Shown here: positions 45,301-52,657 of the stretch, in pieces
Layout: each line of letters begins with the position of its first letter
Position numbering within the stretch: position 1 is the stretch's first letter
Assembly: GCA_002069765.1 (NCBI GenBank)
Contig: MWBZ01000008.1
Location: forward strand, 39,767-103,766
DNA: 64,000 nt
Direction: 5' to 3'
Origin: a bacterium ADurb.Bin243
GTDB taxonomy: Bacteria > Muiribacteriota > UBA9980
Position numbers and translations under genes: made by a program
The notes under the pieces: generated by a model
Told to the model about the DNA's origin: nothing
What the model saw: the letters and a program-made list of their open reading frames with translations, nothing else
The model's database searches: none

Positions 45301-47545
45301 AAGTCGTATAAACGGTGCATTCGGTCGGGCCGTAACCGTTATAAAGCCTGTAATTGCGCGGCGTGAAGGTGCGCAGTTTTTCGCCGGCCGCGTAAAGCAG
45401 CCGCAGCGAGCGGTTATCGATGTTCTCGTTGAACTGCTCGGCGAGCTGGGTAGTGAAAAATCCTATCGTGATGCCGTTCTTCTCGAAATAGTCGTTGAGC
45501 TCGCCGAGTGACATCTTGATCTCCTCGCTGATTATGTGCACCTCGGCGCCGGCCAGAAGCGGCGGAAAGGTCTCCGAGATCGACACGTCGAAGCCGAACG
45601 ACGCGTGCTTGGAAAGCCTGTCGGCGGAGGTTATGTTATGCTCGTTCTTGTACCAGCAGGAGAAATTGAGAAGCGCGCGATGCTCGATGAGCGTGCCTTT
45701 TGGCCTGCCCGTGGAGCCGGAAGTGTATATAACGTAAGCCAGGTCTTCCGGCTTATTTATATTGACGAGTTTTTCGCCGGCCTCGGCGTCCTCGTAAACC
45801 GCCGGATCGTCAAGGTCGATGACGGCACCGTCAAATTTGACCCGGCCGATAAGATGTTTCTGGGTGAGCAGGACCTTCGAGCGGCTGTCGGCAAGCATGA
45901 ACTCGATGCGATCGGGCGGGTACTTGGTGTCGATAGGCATATATGCCGCGCCGGAGCGCACTATGCCGATAACGCCGGCGAACATTTCAAGCGAGCGGTC
46001 GGCGAAAATGCCTATTATGTCGTCGCGGCCGACGCCCATCGAACGCAGCCGGCGCGCCAGCGCTGCGCTTTTTGCGCCCAGCTCGGCGTAGGTCATCGAT
46101 TTGTTCAGATACACGACGGCGCGGTTATCGGGAACAAGCGCGAGCTGCTCGTCGAACAGATCACAGAACGTTTGATCCGGTGGGAAATAAGCCGCCGTGT
46201 CGTTAAGCTCGTGTATCAGGCGGCGTTTTTCGTTGTCCGACAGGAAGTCGTACCGATAGATCTTTTTATCCGGATCAGATATGACCTGCTCGAGCATCGA
46301 ATATATGTGGCCGGCCATCAGCTCTATCTCGCTCCGGCTGAAAGCGGAAACGCGGTAATCGAGGAAAAATTCTATCTCGTCGCGGCGAGCGGCCTCGTAG
46401 CTGAGGTAATAAGACAGCAGGCTTACCGATTCGCCATTGCCGTAGACGCGCGTTTCAAGGCCGGGGTCCTGGCATTTGACAAACTGGGAAAGCATTACAT
46501 TAAAAAGGCCGCCCGGATCGCGCCCGAGGCGACGCAGCTCCGAACCGAGAAGGTCCACCGGAAAACGATGCCTGGAAAGCATCTGCTTGAACTCGGGCGA
46601 GAACTTTTCATAAAGCTGGCGGAACGACGAATCGGCGGCGAAGTTAAGACGCACCGGAACGGTGCTCACGAACATGCCCGTCGTTTTCAGGAAATCGTCC
46701 GGGCGGCCGTGATGGGCTGCCTGAATCACGATGTCCTCCTTCATGGTAAGTCTGAAAAGATAAGCGTACAGGGTGCACATGAAAAGACGGTAAACGCTGA
46801 TGCGGTTCTTTTCGCAATAATCGTAGATGCGGGCCGACAGCCCTTCGGGTGCACGGCAGTAGGCCCGATCGATGCGGAAGTCGTCCGCGGCGGAAGCGGG
46901 TCGCAGCTCGAGGTTTTCGATATCGGTCGCGTACCTGGCGAACCAGAAATCACGGTCGGCCTCGAACTCCTTCGACGCAAGATACGCGGACTCCTCGCCC
47001 AGGTAGTCGAAATAAAGCTTGAAGTTCTCTTCTATGGAGGTTTCACCGGCGGAAAGCCTGCGGTAGTATTCGCAGATCTTGTCCGTAGCGAACGCGAGCG
47101 AATACCCGTCGACCACCATGTGGTGGCCGTTTAAGTAAAATCCCCCGCGCGAATCGCCAAGGTCGATTATATAAAGCCTGTACATGGCGCATGCCGGAAA
47201 ATCGGCGAACGGCCGGCGCGACTCGGCGTCAGCCCATTCGTGCATCTTTTCGACTGCGTCCGGGCCGCCAAACTCGACGACGGGTATGTCGGCGTCAGCC
47301 TGCTCGAACGGCGCTATGAACTGACGGGGGCCGGCGTCGGTTTCTACGAAGCGGATGCGCATGTTCTGATTATTCCTGATGAAAAGCCCGGCCGCTTTTT
47401 TCAGCGTCGCGACGTTAATTCGCTCTTTGAAAAGGACTGACTGCGGAACGTTCCACATGGAAGTCCCCGGGTAATACTTCTGAAGGTAGAACAATCTTTT
47501 TTCCGGATGTGAAAGCTCATAAAACTTGATGCTCTGGGTGACCAT
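39332..47545 (-). CDS. Nonribosomal peptide synthetase C-A-T-T-C-A-T-reductase with C-terminal cyclic-nucleotide-binding domain
   Basis: 2737 residues in one chain. C1 (about 5-440, HHMVVDG near 142), A1 (455-950, YTSGSTGRPKGT near 610), carriers T1 and T2 (GGHSL near 985 and 1094) joined by an Ala/Pro linker, C2 (1160-1590, HHIIFDG near 1290), A2 (1610-2095), T3 (GGHSL near 2134), thioester reductase (2225-2590, GATGYLG and YVATK), then a cNMP-binding/Crp-like beta-roll (2595-2730, with FPEGADVVWEGD and GDILGGEALSG). The starting C domain could attach an acyl group. The reductase would release a dipeptide-type aldehyde or alcohol. Both A domains keep the substrate Asp and A10 Lys and are alike in sequence; my by-eye specificity codes (D-V-S-T-Y-A-G-V-Y-K and D-A-M-T-D-G-G-V-Y-K) match nothing I know. 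RBS AGGAGG. No PPTase, exporter or tailoring gene adjoins. Confidence 0.95.
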   Translation of the reverse strand: MVTQSIKFYELSHPEKRLFYLQKYYPGTSMWNVPQSVLFKERINVATLKKAAGLFIRNNQNMRIRFVETDAGPRQFIAPFEQADADIPVVEFGGPDAVEKMHEWADAESRRPFADFPACAMYRLYIIDLGDSRGGFYLNGHHMVVDGYSLAFATDKICEYYRRLSAGETSIEENFKLYFDYLGEESAYLASKEFEADRDFWFARYATDIENLELRPASAADDFRIDRAYCRAPEGLSARIYDYCEKNRISVYRLFMCTLYAYLFRLTMKEDIVIQAAHHGRPDDFLKTTGMFVSTVPVRLNFAADSSFRQLYEKFSPEFKQMLSRHRFPVDLLGSELRRLGRDPGGLFNVMLSQFVKCQDPGLETRVYGNGESVSLLSYYLSYEAARRDEIEFFLDYRVSAFSRSEIELMAGHIYSMLEQVISDPDKKIYRYDFLSDNEKRRLIHELNDTAAYFPPDQTFCDLFDEQLALVPDNRAVVYLNKSMTYAELGAKSAALARRLRSMGVGRDDIIGIFADRSLEMFAGVIGIVRSGAAYMPIDTKYPPDRIEFMLADSRSKVLLTQKHLIGRVKFDGAVIDLDDPAVYEDAEAGEKLVNINKPEDLAYVIYTSGSTGRPKGTLIEHRALLNFSCWYKNEHNITSADRLSKHASFGFDVSISETFPPLLAGAEVHIISEEIKMSLGELNDYFEKNGITIGFFTTQLAEQFNENIDNRSLRLLYAAGEKLRTFTPRNYRLYNGYGPTECTVYTTFFPVDKNYANIPIGRPLANTRLYVVDRFGNLMPEGCAGELLVGGVCLARGYLNRPEITAEKFIASPLEGGGRVYKTGDLVRWLPDGNMEYFGRIDSQVKIRGFRIELGEIETEIMKCAGVNNAAVTVVTEGGGKFLCAYLTGDASVCADAVKAEISKNLPEFMIPAHFVLLAEMPLNASGKIDRKSLPAPRVAAVPAAASDFVAPSGEFETRLAELWKEILSLDAAGAGDNFFKIGGHSLKAVVLQARMEKEFGHRMPIRKIFDNPVLRDMAACLQSALASVPAAGADRPQDAAASQARPAKKEGAPAGRPAAKPSDAVEEKLLAIWKEVLGAVGIGVEDDFNEAGGHSLKMMSMQYRIEREFGLRLPMKKLFESTTVRLMAGAVRAAAAAAGAAPAGPADSAAEAAVSAEAVRRPVSSVQKRLYIVEGMEGPSNAYNIPYAIRITGNLDRLRFSEAVDAMIERHDSLRTSFEAAGGEPVQVVHGSVRLKKIFQEAPGGLTDEMIAELIKPFDLGRAPLLRVKLFKTGPDEHIFFVNFHHIIFDGMSLEIFMRELFEIYEGRGPLEPAPQYGEFCEWQKRFLASPAVAEQENAWLEMFAGDLPTLNMPADFKRPPKPESAAGHFEFMAEPELAARIKSLAASTGNTIYTVVLAALNALLARYSSQEDIIVGTPLLGRPTLDSQKMIGMFVNTMPVRSRPAPDKKFADFLNEVRSSFLTVIDNQDYQLDALIEKLGVKRAGGHNPLFDVVFVYQTSQGMKDMAYGELMVRPAEVHSGAAKFDLTLQAFEGEESLRFDLEYRKCLFREDTARRMAAHLINILDEVSRDAGLALKDIELMSPAERKTVLYDFNATAMDYPKDKTFVDIFDEQAERTPDKKAVVYLGKSMTYRELKTKSEIVASKLRELGVSRDDIVGIMVDRSLEMFVGAVGVLKSGAAFMPIDTKYPADRIEFMLADSKSKALVTQKHLLGGAKYDGPALALDDEALYTGAPAAAAPFKNISRPNDLAYVIYTSGSTGQPKGALIEHHSLLNFSFWYKASHAITEADALAKHASFGFDASIMEVFPPLIAGAEVHIISEDIKLSLNELNDYFEKNRIRGAFFTTQLAEQYNENFDSKTLRYIDAGGEKLRTFTKRSYTLNNGYGPTECTVYTTFFPVDRNYDNIPIGKPLANTRLYVLDRHGKLLPAGIPGELCVAGECVGRGYLGRPELTAEKFPADPFYPGEKMYRTGDLVRWLPDGNIEYLGRIDFQVKLRGFRIELGEIEVAMQKHEDIEKAVVIAKDDEHGNKYLCAFYTSKRDITEQQLREYLAGFLANYMIPSQMIRLDEMPVNASGKIDRKAVAAIEVESRPAVERIMPSSEREEKIARAWRDVLGLKEVGVNENFFDIGGHSLKAVTLAAKLQQDYEVTVNDIFKYQTIGALAKNISEKKGTLYSRLEGLKTDVPEAEERLQKFISSPEALAQKAAYDARSAELDAVDIQERENYAAVMLTGATGYLGIYMLHDLIKGWKCDIYLPVRGKTPGDALRRVNEKYRYYFGAELRPNELARVKILCADLEKERLGLDEATYAEACEKVDAVIHSAANVKHYGRYEDFYGPNVKAVENLLEFAATGRKKDFNHISTISVIMGSIEGRDCALFTEDCLDMGQKSDNLYVATKLEAEKIVVAAREKLGLKTSIFRVGNIAFNSKTGLLQQNVEENAFSVTVKSFVNLGVVPETADENELSFVDATSASVLELFDRKNFHDMTFHCQNHIRVKLSELLTSPGLGLNVEKLPFNAFIDRLKTEYGVECRRPHVENILLHRGWLENESGSTEAVVFTTRTARLLKRLGFEWPRVDETKMVEFMAMALRERIDFIKGLGLFEGAPVSVLREVAFMSKEAVFPEGADVVWEGDAVSGMHLIISGNAELQKVSRAGWTGTIMIAGRGDILGGEALSGRRANVTAEAIMGDLRTLVIDCGRMRQTLMNAPELCFNFMKAWGETIEKLEGIVTNID

Positions 47546-47648
47546 TTAAAACCTCCTGATTAATTAGGACATCGCTCGTTTTTATAGTTGTTATATTCGT
47601 AACATTAAAGAACTATATTAATCTTCCTCATTCATGTTTTTTGATAAT

Positions 47649-47678
47649 ATGATAGCACATTCAAGGCCGTTTTTACAA
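47649..47678 (-). promoter_or_regulatory. Possible NRPS promoter
   Basis: On the minus strand TTGTAA (47673-47678), 18-base spacer, TATCAT (47649-47654), about 100 bp before the NRPS ATG. Fair match only. Confidence 0.35.
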
Positions 47679-47800
47679 AATATAAATTTGCCGATTTTTA
47701 ACGCGCCAAAACATCCTAAGTAAACAAAAATATTTTTTTTATAATTTAAAATTTTAAATTTTTATTGAACTTTTTTCATTTTTTAAGGATAATGTATGGC

Positions 47801-48319
47801 ATGAGAGAAGAAGCGAACGGTTTATACCTTAACTTCATAAACGGCCGCCATGAAGCTTTCGCGACGCTCGTCGCGCTTATAACGCCTCGTTTTTACAGGC
47901 TGTTTCGCCACCTGGGTGCCGATTCCGCCGACGCCGAAGATTTTTGCCAGGAATTTTTTATGGCGATCTACCGCGCGGGCGGCACTTTTTCAAAAGAGCG
48001 CGATTTCATGCCCTGGGCCTACGCCATAGCGCGTAATATATTTTTGAAAGAATCACAGCGGGCCGCCAGAGTTAAAATAATCCCGCTCTTCGAGTGGATA
48101 GCGGCTAAAAACGGCCATGACAGCGACCTCATAGACATCACCAGGCTTCTTGCAAAGCTGTCAAAGGAAAAGCGCGAAGTCTTTGAATTGAAGCATTTCG
48201 GCGGGCTTAAATTTTCCGAAATAGCTGAAATTTTAAAAATACCCGAGGGCACGGTTAAATCAAGAATGTTCGCCGCAGTGTGCGAACTGAAGGAAATTAT
48301 TTCAAGGAGCGGCATATGA
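47801..48319 (+). CDS. ECF-type RNA polymerase sigma factor
   Basis: 172 residues from ATG 47801, with AAGGAT upstream; ATG 47792 is too close to that site. Region 2 shows RHLGADSADAEDFCQEFFMAIYRAG and PWAYAIARNIFLKE; region 4 shows LAKLSKEKREVFELKHFGGLKFSEIAEILKIPEGTVKSRMF. It directs RNA polymerase to a special set of promoters. Its stop overlaps the start of the next gene (ATGA, 48316-48319), the usual design for a sigma/anti-sigma pair. Confidence 0.94.
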   Translation: MREEANGLYLNFINGRHEAFATLVALITPRFYRLFRHLGADSADAEDFCQEFFMAIYRAGGTFSKERDFMPWAYAIARNIFLKESQRAARVKIIPLFEWIAAKNGHDSDLIDITRLLAKLSKEKREVFELKHFGGLKFSEIAEILKIPEGTVKSRMFAAVCELKEIISRSGI

Positions 48320-48816
48320 AACATCCAACCGATGAAATTATAATATCGTATCTTTATAAAGAGGCTTCGGCCGGAGAAGTCAGGGAGGTCGAAAAACATA
48401 TCGCCTCATGCCGCGAGTGCGCCGAAAAGATCGAAGGCATTAAAAAAACCATTTTCGACATAGATCAAATGGATGACTCCGCCGCTCCTGAATATTTAGA
48501 AAACAAACTGGCCGATTTTTTTGATAAAATCGCAAATATCGATGATCACGCAACAAATTCTACGGAAGGAACCGATGGAAAAACAACCGGCGATATAATG
48601 ACGCCCGAAGAACTCGCCGGATACCTTAAAATTCCAGCCGGTTCCATATATGAAATGCTCGGCGAAATACCGCATTTAATTCTTGCCGGCCGCGTCAGGT
48701 TCCGCAAAACCTCCATAGATAAATGGCTGGATTCGCGCGAAAAGAATTCGCCTGCAAAAACGCCAGCAGTACAAAATTTCGACGATTCCGTCAAATTGTG
48801 GAGAAACGTCATTTAA
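48316..48816 (+). CDS. Zinc-finger anti-sigma-like protein fused to an excisionase-type HTH
   Basis: 166 residues from ATG 48316 (AAGGAGC), overlapping the sigma gene by four bases. The N-terminal part is a zf-HC2/ZAS module, HIASCRECAEKI (HxxxCxxC), as in soluble anti-sigma factors that hold ECF sigmas. After a Ser/Thr-rich linker comes an HTH_17 domain (about 95-147): MTPEELAGYLKIPAGSIYEML, then VRFRKTSIDKWLDSREK, the MerR/excisionase type. No membrane helix, so it is cytoplasmic. The pairing of anti-sigma and DNA-binding parts in one protein is unusual. Confidence 0.85.
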   Translation: MKHPTDEIIISYLYKEASAGEVREVEKHIASCRECAEKIEGIKKTIFDIDQMDDSAAPEYLENKLADFFDKIANIDDHATNSTEGTDGKTTGDIMTPEELAGYLKIPAGSIYEMLGEIPHLILAGRVRFRKTSIDKWLDSREKNSPAKTPAVQNFDDSVKLWRNVI

Positions 48817-48880
48817 AGTGGAGAGTTTAGAGTGGAGAACTATGCACTATCCGTTATGCACTGATTAAAGGAGGCGTCTT

Positions 48881-50476
48881 ATGGATAAAATAATATTGTC
48901 TAATTTTTTCGCGCACTTCGCGCAGATGCTCGCATCAGGAAAACCTTTACTGGACGCAGTTATCGCAAGCGGCAAAAAAAGCTACATGAACGGCCATCGA
49001 GGCTTCGTGAATTATCTCGCCGCAAGCATTAAGTCGGGAAAAAGCCTTGGACAGGCGCTTTTAAACATAGATTTCCCGAAGGAATATATAGGCTACTTCA
49101 ACGCCGGCGAATGGGAAGGCAGGCTCGATCAGACCATGAACGAACTCGCGCTGGCGCTTAAATCCGACGCAAAAACCGGCGGAGAAATCAATTTAAACTT
49201 ATCCGGAAAAAGCACGGGTGAAAAATCGAACGGCGGAGAAATTCTTCCAACCGGCGCTGACAAAACAGAAAGCGAAAACGATAGCGATAGCGATAGCGAA
49301 ACTTATACCGACGCCGAATATAAACAAACCGTAAAACTCGTCAACGGCTGGCTTAAAAAATGCTCCGACGCCAGCGCGAGCGATATGCACATAATACCCG
49401 TTAGAGGCGGCGACGGCGTGCTTAAATTCAGAGCGGGCGGCGCCCTCAGGGAGATCGAAAAAATAGGGCGGGACGAGCTTATAAAGGCAGTAGCGCGCAT
49501 TAAATTCATGTCGTGCCTGGACGTGGCCGAAAAACGCCTGCCGCAGGACGGACGCATGATCATAAAAATCGGCGAAAAAGAATTGGATTTAAGGGTTTCC
49601 ATAGTTCCATCGCTTACCGGCGAAAAAGTAACTATAAGATTTATATCGAAAAACGAAATTATGATAGGCATCGACGAAATAAAATTAAGCGCAGACGAAC
49701 TCGAAGAGCTAAAAAAAATGACGGACAGGCCTTACGGACTTATACTCGTCACCGGCATGAGCGGCTCTGGAAAAACTACCACATGCTACTCCATACTCAA
49801 CGAATATATTAAAAAAGACTGCAACGTCGTCACCATAGAACAACCGGCTGAATACCTTCTCAGCGGCGCAACCCAGATCGCGCTCGACCCGTCCATAGGC
49901 CTTAACTGCCTTGCCGCGCTTAAAACCGCCATGCGGACCGATCCCGATGTCATATTCATCAGCGGCCCTTTTGCGGGCGATCCGTCCGACCGCGATATAC
50001 TGAATTACGCCATAAAGGCCGCACAGACCGGTCATATCGTAATATGCCAGTTCGGATGCAAAAACATATTCGAACTGATCGACTCTCTTTTAAAAACAAA
50101 AGATATAGATCCCGCCGCGCTCGCTAATATCTTAAACGGCGCCGTCGCGCAGGTCCTCCTGAGAAAACTCTGCGGCTGCAAAAAAGCCGCGGACACCACG
50201 CCGCCCGCTTTTATCAAGAAAAGCAAAAACGCGGCGATATACATGTCGGCCGGCTGCGAAAAATGCTTGAATTCAGGTTATATGGGCCGCGTCCCGGTTT
50301 ACGACGTAATCACTTTCGGCCGCGATATAAAAGAAGCCATCGCCTCCGGCGATATCGAAAAAATAAAAAAAATGACGACCGGTCACCTCGAAAAAAAAGC
50401 GGCCGAACTCGTGAAGGCTGGAATAACCTCACTAGAAGAGCTGTACAGAGTTTTCGGACAGTTTTTTCAGGCATGA
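48881..50476 (+). CDS. GspF-GspE fusion with degraded ATPase motifs
   Basis: 531 residues. Residues 1-95 match one GspF/PilC cytoplasmic domain (FFAHFAQMLASGKPLLDAV, GKSLGQALL, IGYFNAGEWEGRLDQ). A polar linker with an SDSDSDSE tract follows, then a GspE/PilB ATPase (about 145-531): Walker A GMSGSGKTT (about 292) and a CGC...CEKC zinc site are intact. However, the Asp box reads TIEQPAEY for TIEDPVEY, Walker B reads DPDVIFISGPF where GspE has VGEIRD, and the His box reads TGHIVICQFG where LHT is usual. It may bind but not hydrolyse ATP. Follows the sigma pair by 64 bp. Confidence 0.88.
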   Translation: MDKIILSNFFAHFAQMLASGKPLLDAVIASGKKSYMNGHRGFVNYLAASIKSGKSLGQALLNIDFPKEYIGYFNAGEWEGRLDQTMNELALALKSDAKTGGEINLNLSGKSTGEKSNGGEILPTGADKTESENDSDSDSETYTDAEYKQTVKLVNGWLKKCSDASASDMHIIPVRGGDGVLKFRAGGALREIEKIGRDELIKAVARIKFMSCLDVAEKRLPQDGRMIIKIGEKELDLRVSIVPSLTGEKVTIRFISKNEIMIGIDEIKLSADELEELKKMTDRPYGLILVTGMSGSGKTTTCYSILNEYIKKDCNVVTIEQPAEYLLSGATQIALDPSIGLNCLAALKTAMRTDPDVIFISGPFAGDPSDRDILNYAIKAAQTGHIVICQFGCKNIFELIDSLLKTKDIDPAALANILNGAVAQVLLRKLCGCKKAADTTPPAFIKKSKNAAIYMSAGCEKCLNSGYMGRVPVYDVITFGRDIKEAIASGDIEKIKKMTTGHLEKKAAELVKAGITSLEELYRVFGQFFQA

Positions 50477-50488
50477 TTTAATATTTGC

Positions 50489-50518
50489 TTGACAAAATTA
50501 TTATAATTTCGATATTAT
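50489..50518 (+). promoter_or_regulatory. Sigma-70 promoter for the exported protein at 50609
   Basis: TTGACA (50489-50494), 18-base spacer, TATTAT (50513-50518), just after the GspFE stop and about 90 bp before the ATG. Confidence 0.6.
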
Positions 50519-50608
50519 ATAATATTCATTTGAAGAAAATGAATATCAGTATAAAAGCATTCAGTATCAAATCAATCTAATCTTTCTATAGTTTTACCGG
50601 AGGAAAAA

Positions 50609-51514
50609 ATGCTCTCGAGAAATTCTTTACTGACCGTTCTGGTTTTCGTAATGGTTTTATCTTTCACATCGTCCGCCATGGCTTTTGACGCTTGCGTCAG
50701 CACGGCCAACGGCTTTTTTAAGTTTAAAAATTACAAAATGGCCTTCACCCACTACGACGCTTACGCTAAAAGATGCGAAAAGAACCTTTTAGCCGCCGAT
50801 CCCGACGATCATTATATCTGCATCAAATCGGCCGAGAAAAAACAGCTCGAAAAAGGCCGCGAACTGCTCGAAAAAACTTTCTACTGCTATTACATGGCCG
50901 GCGTCGCGCTCGAAAAATTGAATAAGCCCGCCGACGCGGTTAACTATTACGTTAAAGCGCTCTATATGACGATAGCTTATAAAAACGTTACATTTATCCA
51001 CACGCTTACCAGAAAAAGAACCGTCAAAAGCCTGGTATTTGAAATCGCGCCCAAAGACTTAAACGCAAATTACGACAGAATATACGCGCTCGGAATCGAC
51101 ACCGCCGTTCTCATGGAAAAAATCCGCGCCGTCGCCGAAATACGCCGCGACCTCGCTAAACTTATCGCGGGCGGCATCGACCCCGAAAAACAGGACGAAT
51201 ACAAAGCCCGTTTCGCCGTATGCCAGAAAAGGGAATATAACCTCGGCGTGCTGCTCGAAAACCTCGTAGTATATGAAATGAACCGCGGCATCTACACCCG
51301 CTTCGACGCGTTCGTAAAACATATCAACGAATTCAAGCCCATCACCCCCGCCGTATCGTCGCTGCTTAAAATAGCCGAAGTTATGAAGCAAAACCTTATC
51401 ACGATCATCGCTCACAGCGAAAATCCTTATTCCGTACCCACGCTCGACGAACTCAACGCGAAACTTTCCGGGCTTTCGGAAATAATAGACTACATAAACG
51501 CTAATATCCAGTAA
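50609..51514 (+). CDS. Exported helical (TPR-like) protein
   Basis: 301 residues. Signal peptide (hydrophobic 6-22, cut near SAMAFD). The mature protein is almost all helical; NGFFKFKNYKMAFTHYDAYAKRC and YMAGVALEKLNKPADAVNYYVKALYM look like TPR units, and four Cys could form disulfides. Second half is helical without clear repeats. RBS GGAGG. No family recognised beyond TPR-like. It has its own promoter behind the GspFE gene. Confidence 0.75.
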   Translation: MLSRNSLLTVLVFVMVLSFTSSAMAFDACVSTANGFFKFKNYKMAFTHYDAYAKRCEKNLLAADPDDHYICIKSAEKKQLEKGRELLEKTFYCYYMAGVALEKLNKPADAVNYYVKALYMTIAYKNVTFIHTLTRKRTVKSLVFEIAPKDLNANYDRIYALGIDTAVLMEKIRAVAEIRRDLAKLIAGGIDPEKQDEYKARFAVCQKREYNLGVLLENLVVYEMNRGIYTRFDAFVKHINEFKPITPAVSSLLKIAEVMKQNLITIIAHSENPYSVPTLDELNAKLSGLSEIIDYINANIQ

Positions 51515-51541
51515 TAAAGTAAATAAAAATTCGAGTATAAT

Positions 51542-51580
51542 AAAAAAAGGCCGCCGGTTGCATTCCGACAGCCTTTTTTT
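51542..51580. terminator. Bidirectional terminator
   Basis: AAAAAAAGGC (51542-51551) pairs with GCCTTTTTTT (51571-51580), with inner CGG/CCG pairs. It lies between convergent genes. Confidence 0.85.
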
Positions 51581-51602
51581 ATTTTAACGTTTCGTATTTA
51601 AT

Positions 51603-52268
51603 TTATTTTTTTTCGAGATTAGCCAGAGCGGAGTATGCGGTTTTATCCATATCGAGAAGCCTGTTCTTTGCGTCGTCCATAAATTTCATTACCAGATCAT
51701 ATGTTTTTTCGCCGGTTTCGCCGTACAGATCGCCAAGTATGTTTTTGGCCTGATCGAAACCTTTAGCAATGGCGTCTTTAGCTAAATTAAAGAAACCGTC
51801 GAGAGAATCGCTTTTTTCCTGACCTGCATGATTTGTTTGAAATGCGCCTAAAAATCCCATGGCGAAGTTTCCGATGCGCTTCGCCGTATTTTCAGGGCTG
51901 AATTCATCGCCTGAATCGCTTTGCGTCGTTTTGCCCTTTGAATAAGCAGCCGTAGCCTGCTCGAACCTGAAATCCACCTTAACGTTAAGTTCCATATTTA
52001 TTTTCTGGCCGCTATCAGTCTGAAAAGCTGCCTTAAGATTGTATTCGACGCGGCCTTCAATTACGCTCGAAGCGAACTCCTGCGATTTTGAAGCGTCCTT
52101 CAGCGAGTTTATTATCGATTGGAAATCCGAGACGCCGTTAGATTGCCCGGCGTTGAAAAGGCCCGGCATGCCATTCGGATTGTTCGAAATTCCTGATTTT
52201 TTATCCGGATTCAGCGACTGCCAGTTAGAAATATTTTGAAAAATCGAGCTCGGATTGATTATATTCAT
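51603..52268 (-). CDS. DUF5610-like protein
   Basis: 221 residues from ATG 52268, which has AAGGGGG upstream; the ATG at 52298 does not. The C-terminal half resembles DUF5610: EFSPENTAKRIGNFAMGFLGAF, then AIAKGFDQAKNILGDLYGE and a final helix. The middle has two beta strands (EGRVEYNLKAAF, INMELNVKVDFRFEQ). No signal peptide. The function of this family is unknown. It stands alone. Confidence 0.6.
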   Translation of the reverse strand: MNIINPSSIFQNISNWQSLNPDKKSGISNNPNGMPGLFNAGQSNGVSDFQSIINSLKDASKSQEFASSVIEGRVEYNLKAAFQTDSGQKINMELNVKVDFRFEQATAAYSKGKTTQSDSGDEFSPENTAKRIGNFAMGFLGAFQTNHAGQEKSDSLDGFFNLAKDAIAKGFDQAKNILGDLYGETGEKTYDLVMKFMDDAKNRLLDMDKTAYSALANLEKK

Positions 52269-52657
52269 AAAAACCCCCTTAAAGTAACAGCCGTTCATTT
52301 TTATATATTTATAACAACTTATCTAAACTTAAATTATTACCGAACGCCGTCCTTAATGTTATCGAGTTAAAAGTTCCTTTCCGATAAGGCCTGTAATGAT
52401 AAATATGCCCGAATTAAGCGCGATAAATTCAATTTTAAGCGCCGATTGCCATATCTTAACTAGTTCGCTTCTGATATCTTCAAAAATTGCCTGTATATTA
52501 ATTTTTATCATAAAAATTAAAGAAAAAAGAAACTTATATAATAAAAATCGAGTAATTTATGTTAATATATAAATAACGAAGAAAATATGAATAACTATAA
52601 AAACAATTTGTTAGTTAATTTTTTGTAATTTAATAATTATGATATGGAGGCGTGACC
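52269..52657. other. AT-rich intergenic region
   Basis: Divergent spacer of about 390 bp between the DUF5610-like gene and the SH3-lysozyme gene. No ORF with an RBS or recognisable RNA; promoters for both genes must lie here but none stood out. Confidence 0.5.

Noticed and set aside
45536..47134. Long plus-strand ORF antisense to the NRPS (also 42857-44656)
   Set aside because: Long antisense frames arise in GC-rich NRPS genes; the translations are basic and His/Arg-rich with no domain or RBS.
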